Positions 8,421-16,755 of a DNA stretch of 64,000 nt are shown piece by piece. Under the pieces are notes generated by a model, which saw only the letters and a program-made list of their open reading frames with translations, was not told the DNA's origin and made no database searches. Every line of letters starts with the position of its first letter. Positions within the stretch are counted from its first letter, which is position 1. The DNA is from Hyphomicrobiales bacterium (GTDB taxonomy: Bacteria > Pseudomonadota > Alphaproteobacteria > Rhizobiales > Xanthobacteraceae), in assembly GCA_017305665.1 (NCBI GenBank), contig JAFKKH010000009.1, forward strand, positions 62,001-126,000, given 5' to 3'. The position numbers were made by a program, and so were the translations under genes.

Positions 8421-8456
8421 TCAATGCAAGATCAAAGACAATCGGACAAGAGAGTC

Positions 8457-9893
8457 ATGAACATCGTTCCGCCAAAGCCCGCGCTGCCGCCGCTGTCCTC
8501 CGACCTGATTTCGCGTTTCAAGACGATCGTCGGCGACAAGTACGCGGTGACGGACGCAGGTGAACTCGCGCAATACGTCACCGAAGAGCGCAACCTGTTC
8601 CACGGCCACTCGCCGCTGGTGTTGAAGCCGGCCTCGACCGCGGAGGTCTCGGCGATCTGCAAATTAGCGACCGAGCAGCGGATCGCGCTCGTGCCGCAGG
8701 GCGGTAACACCGGCCTGGTCGGCGGGCAGACGCCGCACAACGGCGAAGTCGTGGTCTCGATGCGGCGGATGGATAAAATTCGCGAGGTCGACGTCGCATC
8801 CAACACCATGACGGTCGAAGCCGGCGTGGTGCTGCAAAAAGCACAGCAGCGCGCCAGCGATGCCGACCGGTTTTTCCCGCTGTCGCTCGGCGCCGAGGGC
8901 AGTTGCACCATCGGCGGCAATCTATCGACCAACGCCGGCGGCACGGGTGCGCTGGCGTTCGGCGTGGCGCGTGAGATGGCGCTTGGCCTGGAAGTCGTAC
9001 TCGCGGATGGGCGTGTTCTCAACGGCCTGTCGAAGTTGAAGAAAGACAACACCGGTTACGACCTGCGCAATCTGTTCATCGGCGCCGAAGGGACGCTCGG
9101 CATCATCACTGCGGCTGTTCTCAAGCTGTTTCCCAAACCACGCAGCGTGGAAACGGCCTTCGTCGGGCTAAAGACGCCAAGCGACGCGCTGAAGTTGCTC
9201 GCAATCTCGCAGACTGAAGCAGCCGGCAGCCTGACGAGCTTCGAACTGCTTGCCGAAATCTGCATCGACATGTGCGTCAAGCACGGCACCGACATCCGCG
9301 ACCCGCTGCAGAGCCGACATCCCTGGTACGTGCTGATGGAAGTGTCGTCGTCGCGTGACGATGCCCGCGCCACCCTCGAAACGATCCTCGGGCGCGGCAT
9401 GGAAGATGGCATCGTCGACGATGCGGTGATCGCCGCCAATCTTCAGCAACGCGCTGCGTTCTGGAAGTTGCGCGAAGTGATCTCCCCGGCGCAGAAGCCG
9501 GAAGGCGGCTCGATCAAGCACGACATCTCGGTGCCGGTGGCGGCCGTGCCTGCCTTCATCGAGGAAGCCAATGCCGCGGTCGTTAAGCTCATACCAGGGG
9601 CACGCCCAGTGCCGTTCGGCCATCTCGGCGACGGCAATATTCACTACAATGTCAGCCAGCCCGTGAGCGGCACGACGACGAAGGATTTTCTTGACCGATG
9701 GCACGAGGTGAATGCCGTGGTCTTCGCCATCGTGCTACGGATGGGCGGTTCGATCTCCGCCGAGCACGGCATCGGCGTGCTGAAACGTGATGAATTGCCA
9801 GATGTGAAGGACAAGACTGCGATCGAGCTGATGCGCGGGATCAAGGCGATGTTCGATCCCCAAGGCATCATGAATCCGGGCAAGGTGCTATGA
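8457..9893 (+). CDS. FAD-linked oxidase, GlcD/D-2-hydroxyglutarate dehydrogenase-like
   Basis: A 478-residue VAO/PCMH-fold flavoprotein that oxidises a D-2-hydroxyacid to the 2-oxoacid. The FAD-binding domain contains PQGGNTGLVGGQTP and GSCTIGGNLSTNAGGTGALAFG. The C-terminal cap has GHLGDGNIHYNV, with the metal- and substrate-contacting histidines, and the SAEHGIGVLKRDEL block ending in DPQGIMNPGKVL. The ATG at 8457 is preferred to the in-frame one at 8424 because a purine-rich AGAGAG lies just before it. The stop overlaps the next start as ATGA. Whether the substrate is glycolate, lactate or 2-hydroxyglutarate is not visible. Confidence 0.92.
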   Translation: MNIVPPKPALPPLSSDLISRFKTIVGDKYAVTDAGELAQYVTEERNLFHGHSPLVLKPASTAEVSAICKLATEQRIALVPQGGNTGLVGGQTPHNGEVVVSMRRMDKIREVDVASNTMTVEAGVVLQKAQQRASDADRFFPLSLGAEGSCTIGGNLSTNAGGTGALAFGVAREMALGLEVVLADGRVLNGLSKLKKDNTGYDLRNLFIGAEGTLGIITAAVLKLFPKPRSVETAFVGLKTPSDALKLLAISQTEAAGSLTSFELLAEICIDMCVKHGTDIRDPLQSRHPWYVLMEVSSSRDDARATLETILGRGMEDGIVDDAVIAANLQQRAAFWKLREVISPAQKPEGGSIKHDISVPVAAVPAFIEEANAAVVKLIPGARPVPFGHLGDGNIHYNVSQPVSGTTTKDFLDRWHEVNAVVFAIVLRMGGSISAEHGIGVLKRDELPDVKDKTAIELMRGIKAMFDPQGIMNPGKVL

Positions 9894-10333
9894 CCGACAA
9901 CACACTGTCCATCGCCGAAATCGAAGACGCCGACGTCAACGATGTCATTGCGCTGTGGCGGCGCTGCGGCTCGACACGCGACTGGAATAATCCAGCCGCC
10001 GATATCGCGCTGGCTCGCAAGGAAATCAATTCGACGATCCTGCTGGGCCGCGATGGCAACGATCTCGTCGCCTCGGTACTGGTCGGCCATGACGGTCACC
10101 GCGGCTGGGTCTATTACGTCACCGTCGATCCCGATCGGCGCTTCAAGGGCTATGGCCGCGCCATCATGGATGCGGCAGAGAACTGGCTGCGCGCTCGTGG
10201 TATCGAGAAATTGCAACTGATGGTGCGCGGCGACAACGCTAAGGTCCACGCATTCTATCAATCGATTGGCTATTACGATCAAGATCGTGTGGTATTCGCC
10301 AAGTGGCTCGATGGCCGCGCGCCGACACCTTAG
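9890..10333 (+). CDS. GNAT acetyltransferase, YpeA-like
   Basis: A 147-residue GCN5-related N-acetyltransferase. It opens like YpeA with DVNDVIALWRRCGSTRDWNNP. The acetyl-CoA pyrophosphate loop is around DPDRRFKGYGRAIMDAAE (the R/Q-x-x-G-x-G/A motif), and a C-terminal YQSIGYYDQD strand closes the fold. It is translationally coupled to the FAD dehydrogenase (ATGA), which ties the two functionally. The acetyl acceptor is unknown. It converges on the SRAP gene with only 6 bases between stops. Confidence 0.9.
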   Translation: MTDNTLSIAEIEDADVNDVIALWRRCGSTRDWNNPAADIALARKEINSTILLGRDGNDLVASVLVGHDGHRGWVYYVTVDPDRRFKGYGRAIMDAAENWLRARGIEKLQLMVRGDNAKVHAFYQSIGYYDQDRVVFAKWLDGRAPTP

Positions 10334-10339
10334 TCGATC

Positions 10340-11107
10340 TCAGAACAGCGATCCCTGCCCATCGTCTGCCGATGCGGAAGCGGTCGGCTTCCGAGTCGCA
10401 GCCTTTTTCTCGGGCTTGCGAGCTTCTTCGGCCGCCTCCTGCGCCGAAATCGGCAACACCAACTGAGCATCGTCATTGGCGACGCGGTTCACGCGTATGG
10501 ATACTTCGTGCCAGATGAATTCGCCATCGGCGGGCGCCCGGAGCAGCGGCATGACCTCACCGACATCCGTAGCGTTGCCGTCCAGCCAGCGTGTGTGATC
10601 CTCCGGCGCAATCGTCACCGGCACCCGCGAATGCAGTGTTGCAAGACCGCCGCGAGCCGCAGCCGTCACGATCGCGACGGTATCGAGCTCCTCGCCGTTC
10701 GGTCCGACCCAGGTTTCGGCAAGACCGGCAAAGGCCATCAGTGCGCCGTCGCGCGGCCGGATGAAGAACGGCCGCTTGCGGTCCGCGGACTGATGCCATT
10801 CATAGTAACCGTCGGCTGGAAGCAGGCAGCGGCGACGTTTCATCGCATTTTTGAAAGCCGGCTTGTCGAGCACCGTCTCGGCCCGGGCATTGATGACCAA
10901 AGAAAACTGCCGGGGATCCTTGACCCAGGCCGGAATCAGTCCCCATCGCATCAAGCGAAAGTGCCGAGCTCCGCTCTCGAGGATGACCACCGGGACGGGC
11001 TGTGTCGGAGCAACATTGTACCGAGGCGGGAAATTCGGCTGTTCGGCATAGCCGAACACCTGACGCATTGCATCGGGTGGCGATAGAATTACGTAGCGAC
11101 CGCACAT
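10340..11107 (-). CDS. SRAP domain peptidase (YedK/HMCES family)
   Basis: A 255-residue protein that, by family knowledge, forms a stable thiazolidine link with abasic sites in single-stranded DNA through its Cys2 and protects them. The start is fixed by the catalytic cysteine: the second residue after ATG 11107 is Cys (MCGRY), so the longer frame from 11152 is rejected. Other active-site residues are visible: Asn31 in YNVAPTQ, Glu103 in DGYYEWH and His159 in LHSRVPV. A charged, disordered tail (from about 220) ends in DDGQGSLF. No clear alphaproteobacterial LexA box (GTTC-N7-GTTC) was found upstream. Confidence 0.95.
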   Translation of the reverse strand: MCGRYVILSPPDAMRQVFGYAEQPNFPPRYNVAPTQPVPVVILESGARHFRLMRWGLIPAWVKDPRQFSLVINARAETVLDKPAFKNAMKRRRCLLPADGYYEWHQSADRKRPFFIRPRDGALMAFAGLAETWVGPNGEELDTVAIVTAAARGGLATLHSRVPVTIAPEDHTRWLDGNATDVGEVMPLLRAPADGEFIWHEVSIRVNRVANDDAQLVLPISAQEAAEEARKPEKKAATRKPTASASADDGQGSLF

Positions 11108-11142
11108 TTCGTCATCCAGACAGGTAAGGTATTCAATCCGTT

Positions 11143-11159
11143 TTAACCACAAAGGTTAA
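11143..11159. promoter_or_regulatory. Perfect palindrome between SRAP gene and 11171 gene
   Basis: TTAACC-ACAAA-GGTTAA is a perfect inverted repeat with 6-base arms in the 63-base divergent gap. It lies 36 bases before the SRAP start and 12 bases before the opposite gene, a suitable place for a shared operator. The factor is unknown. Confidence 0.45.
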
Positions 11160-11170
11160 CACTGGGAGAG

Positions 11171-11683
11171 ATGACATCAACGGCCGCCAAATCGTCCCCC
11201 TCCCCGGCGTATCCGACACAGGCCGGTTCAGACAAAACCGGCTGGGCGGCGGAGCTGTCGGCTGCCAACATCAACCCGCGAACCGGCCTCGCGACTGACT
11301 ATCTGAACCATTTCAACGAAGCCATCATGCTGCTTGAGATGATTCCGGACATGCCGGATTGCGCCGACGATTTTCTGAGCTGGCAGCCCCTGACTTATCA
11401 GGAGCACTTCACGGCCTCGAACTTCAAGGCCCGCGATCTCGCGATCGCAGCCTATGATCTCGCCGACCCCGCCATTCGCGCCGAGTTCGACAACCTGACC
11501 ACCACCATGACCTCGATCCTCACCGCCGTTGCCTCGGCGATGAGGGAGGCCCATCAGAACAAGACCCGCGCGGCGCTTGCGACCCAGGCAACCGGCTGGG
11601 TCAAGCCGCTGGTCACTTTGGCCGGCGGCATCATCAACGGACAGGGTGGCGAAACCGATGTCGATTATATTATGAACCACTGA
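11171..11683 (+). CDS. Conserved hypothetical protein (170 aa)
   Basis: A 170-residue acidic, mostly helical soluble protein with no signal peptide and no catalytic motif I can name. The N-terminal 25 residues are Ser/Pro/Ala-rich and probably disordered. The central part (LNHFNEAIMLLEMIPDMPDCADDFLSW) and the long helix around TTTMTSILTAVASAMREAHQ suggest a helical bundle. The stop TGA shares a base with the start of the NUDIX gene (TGATG), so the two are co-translated. I recognise it only as the kind of orphan found in Bradyrhizobium relatives. Confidence 0.75.
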   Translation: MTSTAAKSSPSPAYPTQAGSDKTGWAAELSAANINPRTGLATDYLNHFNEAIMLLEMIPDMPDCADDFLSWQPLTYQEHFTASNFKARDLAIAAYDLADPAIRAEFDNLTTTMTSILTAVASAMREAHQNKTRAALATQATGWVKPLVTLAGGIINGQGGETDVDYIMNH

Positions 11684-12114
11684 TGTCAGTGGTTCCGCCA
11701 GCGCCTCCCCAAAGACCCCAGCTCGCCGTCAGTGCCGCGATTTTTCGCGAGGGCAAGGTGCTGCTGGTGCGCCGCGCGCGCTCACCGGGTAAGGGATTTC
11801 ATTCGCTGCCCGGCGGCCGCGTCGAATTCGGGGAAACCCTGACCGAGGCCCTGCATCGCGAGGTCCGGGAGGAAACCGCGCTCAAGATCGAGATCATCGA
11901 CTTGGCCGGATGGCGCGAAGTCCTGCCGAATCAGCCCGGCCGGGGTCATTACTTGGTGATGTCGTTCGCAGCCCGCTGGATCGCCGGAGAGCCGGTCCTG
12001 AACGACGAACTCGACGCCTTCAGTTGGGTCACGCCGGCTCTGCCGAGCGATCTGCGGCTCACGGACGGGCTGCAAAGCATCATCGATTCGGCCCGGCGGC
12101 TGGCGGGGGTTTGA
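11683..12114 (+). CDS. NUDIX hydrolase
   Basis: A 143-residue pyrophosphohydrolase of nucleotide-like substrates. The complete Nudix box runs from about residue 44 to 66: GG-x5-E (GRVEFGE), then REVREETA matching REUxEExGU apart from an Ala in place of Gly near the end. A Mg-binding Glu cluster is therefore present. The preceding HSLPGG segment is typical of ADP-ribose or 8-oxo-dGTP type members, but the substrate cannot be assigned. It is coupled to the upstream hypothetical gene. Confidence 0.92.
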   Translation: MSVVPPAPPQRPQLAVSAAIFREGKVLLVRRARSPGKGFHSLPGGRVEFGETLTEALHREVREETALKIEIIDLAGWREVLPNQPGRGHYLVMSFAARWIAGEPVLNDELDAFSWVTPALPSDLRLTDGLQSIIDSARRLAGV

Positions 12115-12208
12115 AGCAGCCCGACATTAACGTGAATGCCTACCGGCGACCGCTTCGCCTTGCTTCCATCGCATTCAAACGGCATATCTCGGCGGCTTGG
12201 ACCCCCTT

Positions 12209-12586
12209 ATGCGCAAATCAATTTTTGCCGTTCTTCTTGCGATTGCTGCGTGTGCCGCGCTTCCCGCCCGCGCGCAGGAAGGGGCTGCGCCGTTCGACGG
12301 GGATTTGCAGCGACTGGCCGAAATCCTCGGCACCTTGCACTACCTTCGCGGCATCTGCGGTGCCAACGAGGGTGCCAAGTGGCGCAACGAAATGCAGGCG
12401 CTGATCGACGCGGAAACACCGTCGGGCGAGCGACGCGCCAGGATGATCGCAGGCTTCAACCGCGGCTATAACGGCTTCCAACAGACCTATCGGGTGTGCA
12501 CCCCTGCAGCGACCGTCGCGATTCGCCGGTATATCGCGGAAGGCTCGAAGATTTCCCGCGACCTGACGGCCCGCTACGCGAACTGA
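12209..12586 (+). CDS. TIGR02301-family secreted protein
   Basis: A 125-residue small periplasmic protein found in rhizobial relatives. Residues 1-22 are a signal peptide ending PARAQ. The mature part contains LAEILGTLHYLRGICG and a second cysteine in YRVCTPAAT, possibly forming a disulfide. The ATG at 12209 is preferred over 12197 because it begins directly with the Lys/Arg n-region (MRKS). I recall the family as TIGR02301 of unknown function. It follows the NUDIX gene by 94 bases. Confidence 0.8.
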   Translation: MRKSIFAVLLAIAACAALPARAQEGAAPFDGDLQRLAEILGTLHYLRGICGANEGAKWRNEMQALIDAETPSGERRARMIAGFNRGYNGFQQTYRVCTPAATVAIRRYIAEGSKISRDLTARYAN

Positions 12587-12780
12587 CCGACCCCTCGGCC
12601 GTTCCGGATCGCGGAACCTGCTGCGCGGCCAACATTTTTCAGAAATCCCGGATTCCTCATCAAATGCGCAGAGGCGCATTAACCTTTCCTAAAGAACTGC
12701 CTGTCCAGCCCCGATTCGCGTGCTAAACCATGCTTGTTAAGCGCTTCATTCGAAACGCCCCAGCCATTGCCGGAAATTGC

Positions 12781-13047
12781 ATGAGCCAGCCGTTTGCATT
12801 CAGCCCTGCCCGCGATCCCCTACCCGATCAGGAGCAGAAACAAGCTGCGCTGAGCTATCTCAACGAGGCATGGGCGGAAGCCCGGCATGACGGCGTGGAT
12901 GGCGATTGTCTGGCGCAGGCCAGCCTGTTCGCAGCTTTCGCCGAACTCGTCAGCACCTACGGCGAGGATGCCGTGGCCAAGTTCGTCGAGGGGCTCGCGG
13001 GCCGCGTCCGCAACGGCGAATTCTCGATCGCGCTGGCAAAGCAGTAA
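12781..13047 (+). CDS. Small conserved hypothetical protein (88 aa)
   Basis: An 88-residue cytoplasmic protein predicted to be helical (DQEQKQAALSYLNEAWAEA, then ASLFAAFAELVSTYGEDAVAKFVEGLAGRV). No catalytic motif is visible. The ATG at 12781 gives a compact conserved-looking start (MSQPFAF); a longer frame begins at 12730 but its extra 17 residues look like leader noise. It converges on the dihydroorotase-like gene with 12 bases between stops. Confidence 0.7.
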   Translation: MSQPFAFSPARDPLPDQEQKQAALSYLNEAWAEARHDGVDGDCLAQASLFAAFAELVSTYGEDAVAKFVEGLAGRVRNGEFSIALAKQ

Positions 13048-13059
13048 CCGCCACAGCCC

Positions 13060-14394
13060 TTAGGGCTTCAACGTCTCCAGGAAGCGCACCGGCTCGCCGG
13101 TGGATGGCGTTGTCAGCTCACCCTGCCACATCACACGGCGGCCACGGACGAAGGTGCCGACCGGCCAGCCCGTCACTGCGACGCCGTCATAGGGCGTCCA
13201 GGCCGCACGCGACGCCACCCACTTGTTGGTGATGGTCTCGGTGCGCTTGAGATCGACCACGGTCAAATCGGCGTCATAGCCTGCCGCGATCCGTCCCTTG
13301 CAGGCGATATTGAACAGCCGCGCAGGACCAGCACTCGTGAGATCGACAAAGCGTGCCAGCGACAGACGGCCTGCACTGACATGGTCGAGCATCAGCGGCA
13401 CCAGCGTCTGCACGCCGGTCATGCCCGACGGCGACGCCGGATAGGTCTTTTGCTTCTCTTCCAGAGTATGCGGTGCGTGATCGGAGCCGAGCACATCGAT
13501 GATGCCCTGTTCGATACCTTTCCAGATACCGGCACGGTGATTGGTGTCGCGCACCGGGGGGTTCATCTGCGCCAGCGTGCCGAGCCGCTCGTAGCACTCG
13601 GGCGCGGCCATGGTCAGGTGATGCGGCGTCGCCTCGCAGGAAGCGACATCCTTGTGGTCGCGCAGATATTCGATCTCTTCCTTGGTCGTGATATGCAGCA
13701 CATGAATGCGCCGCCCTGTCTCTCGGGCGAGATTGACCAGCCGCTGCGTCGCCAGCAGCGCTGTGATTTCGTCGCGCCAGACGGGATGCGAACGCGGGTC
13801 GCCCTCGATGCGCAGATTCTTCCGGTCGTTGAGGCGATATTCGTCCTCGGCGTGGAATGAGGCGCGGCGGCGGATCACATTGAAAATCTTCCGGAGGCTA
13901 TCGTCATCCTCGACAAGAAGAGCGCCGGTCGACGAACCGATGAACACCTTGACGCCGGCACAACCGGGTGCGCGTTCCAGTTCGGGCAGGTCCTTGATGT
14001 TCTCGCGGGTGCCGCCGATGAAAAAGGCGAAGTCGCAATGCATGCGGTGGTGACCCGCTTTCACCTTCGCCGTGAATGTCTCTTCGGTCACGGTCAGCGG
14101 ATTGGTGTTCGGCATTTCGAACACTGCTGTCACACCGCCCATCACTGCACTACGCGAGCCGGTTTCAAGATCCTCCTTGTGGGTCAGCCCCGGCTCGCGG
14201 AAATGTACCTGAGTGTCGATCACGCCGGGCAGGATATGCAGCCCGCGGCAATCGATCACCTCGCCTGCACTGGCTTGTCCAAGCCCGCCGATGGCAGCGA
14301 TCCGTCCCCCGGAGATGGCGATGTCGCCGACACCTTCGCCGTCCTGATTGACGATGGTGCCCGACTTTAGAATCACGTCAAATGTCTTGGTCAT
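13060..14394 (-). CDS. Dihydroorotase-like amidohydrolase (IIb-type subfamily)
   Basis: A 444-residue member of the dihydroorotase/hydantoinase superfamily, expected to cyclise carbamoyl-aspartate or hydrolyse a related cyclic amide. The first metal motif reads DTQVHFREPG, with Gln in place of the first His of HxH. The usual carbamylated Lys is present in GVKVFIGSSTG. Metal histidines follow in FHAEDE and HVLHITT, and the catalytic Asp is in GSDHAPH. The start MTKTF fits the family; an in-frame ATG 24 bases upstream is not needed. The Gln variant is, from memory, characteristic of a subgroup called DHOase IIb, so a role in pyrimidine synthesis is likely but not certain. Confidence 0.88.
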   Translation of the reverse strand: MTKTFDVILKSGTIVNQDGEGVGDIAISGGRIAAIGGLGQASAGEVIDCRGLHILPGVIDTQVHFREPGLTHKEDLETGSRSAVMGGVTAVFEMPNTNPLTVTEETFTAKVKAGHHRMHCDFAFFIGGTRENIKDLPELERAPGCAGVKVFIGSSTGALLVEDDDSLRKIFNVIRRRASFHAEDEYRLNDRKNLRIEGDPRSHPVWRDEITALLATQRLVNLARETGRRIHVLHITTKEEIEYLRDHKDVASCEATPHHLTMAAPECYERLGTLAQMNPPVRDTNHRAGIWKGIEQGIIDVLGSDHAPHTLEEKQKTYPASPSGMTGVQTLVPLMLDHVSAGRLSLARFVDLTSAGPARLFNIACKGRIAAGYDADLTVVDLKRTETITNKWVASRAAWTPYDGVAVTGWPVGTFVRGRRVMWQGELTTPSTGEPVRFLETLKP

Positions 14395-14551
14395 CGTTCC
14401 CCGACAGCGGTTTTCCACACGCCACAGCGCCGCGCGGACCTTGTTGGCGGCACCTTAGCGGCTTACGTTGCAAAGAGAAATCCGGCATGCAGATTTCTCG
14501 GGGAAACTGCGCAAGACCGGGCAAGAATGTGGCGGACCGAGAGAAGATATC

Positions 14552-15433
14552 ATGAAAGCAGCGTTTCTTCCCGACCGGGGCGTGGTCAAGGTCAGTGGCG
14601 ATGACGCGCGCAATTTTCTCAACGGTCTCGTGACCACGGATGTGGACCGGATCCAGCCAGGTCTCGCCCGGTTCGGCGCGCTGCTGACGCCGCAAGGCAA
14701 GATCACCTTCGATTTTCTCATCACTGAAGCGCCGGCCGGCTATGGCGGTGGTTTCCTGCTCGATTGTCCTCTGCCGCTCGCGCAATCGCTGACCGACAAA
14801 CTCAGCTTCTACAAGCTGCGTGCGAAGGTCACGGTCGACAATATTTCGGACACGCTGGGCGTACTGGCTGCGTGGGATGGCGAACCCGTGATGAAGCCGG
14901 ACCTCACCTTCGCCGATCCGCGCAGCGATGCGCTTGGCTGGCGCATCCTCGCGCCCGATGAACTCGCGGACCGGGTGGCTGCCGTCATCGGCGCCGAGCT
15001 GACCGAAAGCAGCGACTACGAAGCGCACCGGATCGCAGTGGGTGCTCCGCGTGGGGGATTGGACTTCATGTACGGCGACGCCTTTCCACACGAAGCCAAC
15101 ATGGATCGTCTGCGCGGCGTCGATTTCGACAAGGGCTGCTATGTCGGGCAAGAGGTGGTCTCGCGCATGGAGCATCGCGGGACGGCGCGGACCCGCATCG
15201 TGCGGGTTGCGCTCGATGGCGCGCCACCGGAGCCAGGCGCAAGCGTCGTGGCCGGCGAAAAGACCGTGGGGACCATGGGTTCATCCGCTACGGGCCACGG
15301 ACTTGCGTTGCTGCGGCTCGACCGCACCGCAGATGCGCTTGACGCCGGACTTCCGCTGATCGCGGGCGGCATTCCGATTCACCTCACCGATCCCGATGAC
15401 TTGAAGCTGTTGCCGAAGAAGACCGTCGCATGA
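14552..15433 (+). CDS. ygfZ: Folate-binding YgfZ/GcvT-like protein
   Basis: A 293-residue tetrahydrofolate-dependent iron-sulfur cluster repair or assembly protein. The family signature K-G-C-Y-x-G-Q-E is present as DKGCYVGQEVVSRMEHRG near residue 195, including the conserved cysteine. The N-terminal GDDARNFLNGLVTTDV and the GALLTPQGKI segment are typical of the GcvT-like fold. The ATG at 14552 is used because the extra 28 residues from 14468 are unlike the family. The stop overlaps the tag start (ATGA). It is divergent from the dihydroorotase-like gene. Confidence 0.92.
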   Translation: MKAAFLPDRGVVKVSGDDARNFLNGLVTTDVDRIQPGLARFGALLTPQGKITFDFLITEAPAGYGGGFLLDCPLPLAQSLTDKLSFYKLRAKVTVDNISDTLGVLAAWDGEPVMKPDLTFADPRSDALGWRILAPDELADRVAAVIGAELTESSDYEAHRIAVGAPRGGLDFMYGDAFPHEANMDRLRGVDFDKGCYVGQEVVSRMEHRGTARTRIVRVALDGAPPEPGASVVAGEKTVGTMGSSATGHGLALLRLDRTADALDAGLPLIAGGIPIHLTDPDDLKLLPKKTVA

Positions 15434-16056
15434 CCCGAGCCGCACGCCTGCACGCCGATGGCCTGACCCGTTGCCCCTGGCCCGGCGACGATCCGCTTTA
15501 CGTCACCTATCACGACACCGAATGGGGCGTCCCCGAATACGATGACCGCGCGTTGTTCGAAAAACTGATCCTCGACGGCTTTCAAGCCGGCCTTTCCTGG
15601 ATCACGATCCTGCGCAAGCGCGACAATTTCCGGCGCGCCTTCGATGATTTCCAACCGGAGAAGATCGCACGTTATAGCGACAAGAAAATCCACGCGCTGA
15701 TGGACGACACTGGCATCGTGCGCAATCGCGCCAAGATCGAGGGCACTATCAACAGCGCAAAGTCCTATCTGAAGATCATGGAACAAGGCCCGGGCTTTTC
15801 GGCCCTGCTCTGGGACTTCATGGACGGCAAGCCGAAGATCAATCAGTTCAAGACAACCGCGAGCGTGCCAGCTTCGACGCCGCTTTCGGTCAAGATATCG
15901 AAAGATTTGATCTCACGCGGCTTCAAGTTCGTCGGCCCGACCATCGTCTACGCCTTCATGCAGGCCACCGGCATGGTCAACGACCATCTCGTGACCTGCC
16001 ATTGCCACGACACCTGCAGTCACCTGAAGCGCAGACCCCGCCTCAAGGCCAAATGA
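15430..16056 (+). CDS. tag: DNA-3-methyladenine glycosylase I
   Basis: A 208-residue base-excision repair enzyme that removes 3-methyladenine. The zinc-binding Cys in RCPWPG, the aromatic pocket in DPLYVTYHDTEWGVPEYD, the helix-hairpin-helix region after FQAGLSWITILRKR, and the C-terminal zinc ligands in NDHLVTCHCHDTC are all visible. One oddity: the residue equivalent to E. coli Glu38, which contacts the base, is Asp49 (LILDGFQAGLSW). A lysine-rich tail ends the protein. It is coupled by ATGA overlaps to ygfZ before it and the HD protein after it. Confidence 0.94.
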   Translation: MTRAARLHADGLTRCPWPGDDPLYVTYHDTEWGVPEYDDRALFEKLILDGFQAGLSWITILRKRDNFRRAFDDFQPEKIARYSDKKIHALMDDTGIVRNRAKIEGTINSAKSYLKIMEQGPGFSALLWDFMDGKPKINQFKTTASVPASTPLSVKISKDLISRGFKFVGPTIVYAFMQATGMVNDHLVTCHCHDTCSHLKRRPRLKAK

Positions 16057-16664
16057 CTGCGAAAGCCACATCGAAAGCCTCGATGCGCGCATGGCAGCGA
16101 ATGCTGTCGGGACGCCGACTCGATCTGCTCGATCCTTCGCCGCTTGACATCGAAATCGGTGACATCGCGCATGGGCTTGCGCGGGTCGCACGATGGAACG
16201 GACAGACTCACGGCGCGCATATCTTTTCCGTCGCGCAGCATACGCTGCTGGTCGAGGCGGTGTTGCGCGAGCATACGCCGCGCGTCGATACGCGCGTGCG
16301 GATGGCCGCACTGCTGCACGATGCACCGGAATACGTGATCGGGGACATGATTTCGCCGTTCAAGGCTGTGATCGGTGGTTCATACAAGGTGGTGGAGAAG
16401 CGGCTGCTCGCAGCGATTCATGTCCGCTTCGGATTACCCGCATCGCTACCCATAGCCATGGAGCGACAGATCAAGGGTGCAGATATGGGCGCTGCCTATC
16501 TCGAGGCGACGCACCTTGCAGGTTTTTCCCAAGCCGAGAGCAAGCGGCTGTTCGGCAGTGATCCCGATCTGCCGGCTGCAATGGTCGAGGACTACTTGAC
16601 GCCATGGTCGGCCAGCAAGGCCGAGAAGCGGTTCCTTGCGCGATTCAAAACCCTGCACGCCTGA
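16053..16664 (+). CDS. HD-domain phosphohydrolase, YfbR-like
   Basis: A 203-residue metal-dependent hydrolase of nucleotides. The HD-domain signature is complete: His in SVAQHTLLV, the HD pair in ALLHDAPEYVIGD, and a distal Asp in KGADMGAAYLEA. The family (YfbR-type 5'-nucleotidases and related proteins) acts on deoxynucleoside monophosphates, so a pool-cleaning role next to a DNA glycosylase is plausible. The start overlaps the tag stop (ATGA), so the upstream in-frame ATG at 16002, inside tag, is rejected. Confidence 0.88.
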   Translation: MTAKATSKASMRAWQRMLSGRRLDLLDPSPLDIEIGDIAHGLARVARWNGQTHGAHIFSVAQHTLLVEAVLREHTPRVDTRVRMAALLHDAPEYVIGDMISPFKAVIGGSYKVVEKRLLAAIHVRFGLPASLPIAMERQIKGADMGAAYLEATHLAGFSQAESKRLFGSDPDLPAAMVEDYLTPWSASKAEKRFLARFKTLHA

Positions 16665-16755
16665 TCATCGGATCGCGGACATTTTGTCCGAGCCCTGCGG
16701 CACTTTCGTCCCACGGCATGCGGGTCTATAATCGCATGAAACGTTGGGAATACTC

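Noticed and set aside
8424..8456. Earlier ATG for the FAD dehydrogenase
   Set aside because: No ribosome binding site is seen for it and the 11 extra residues are unlike the family.
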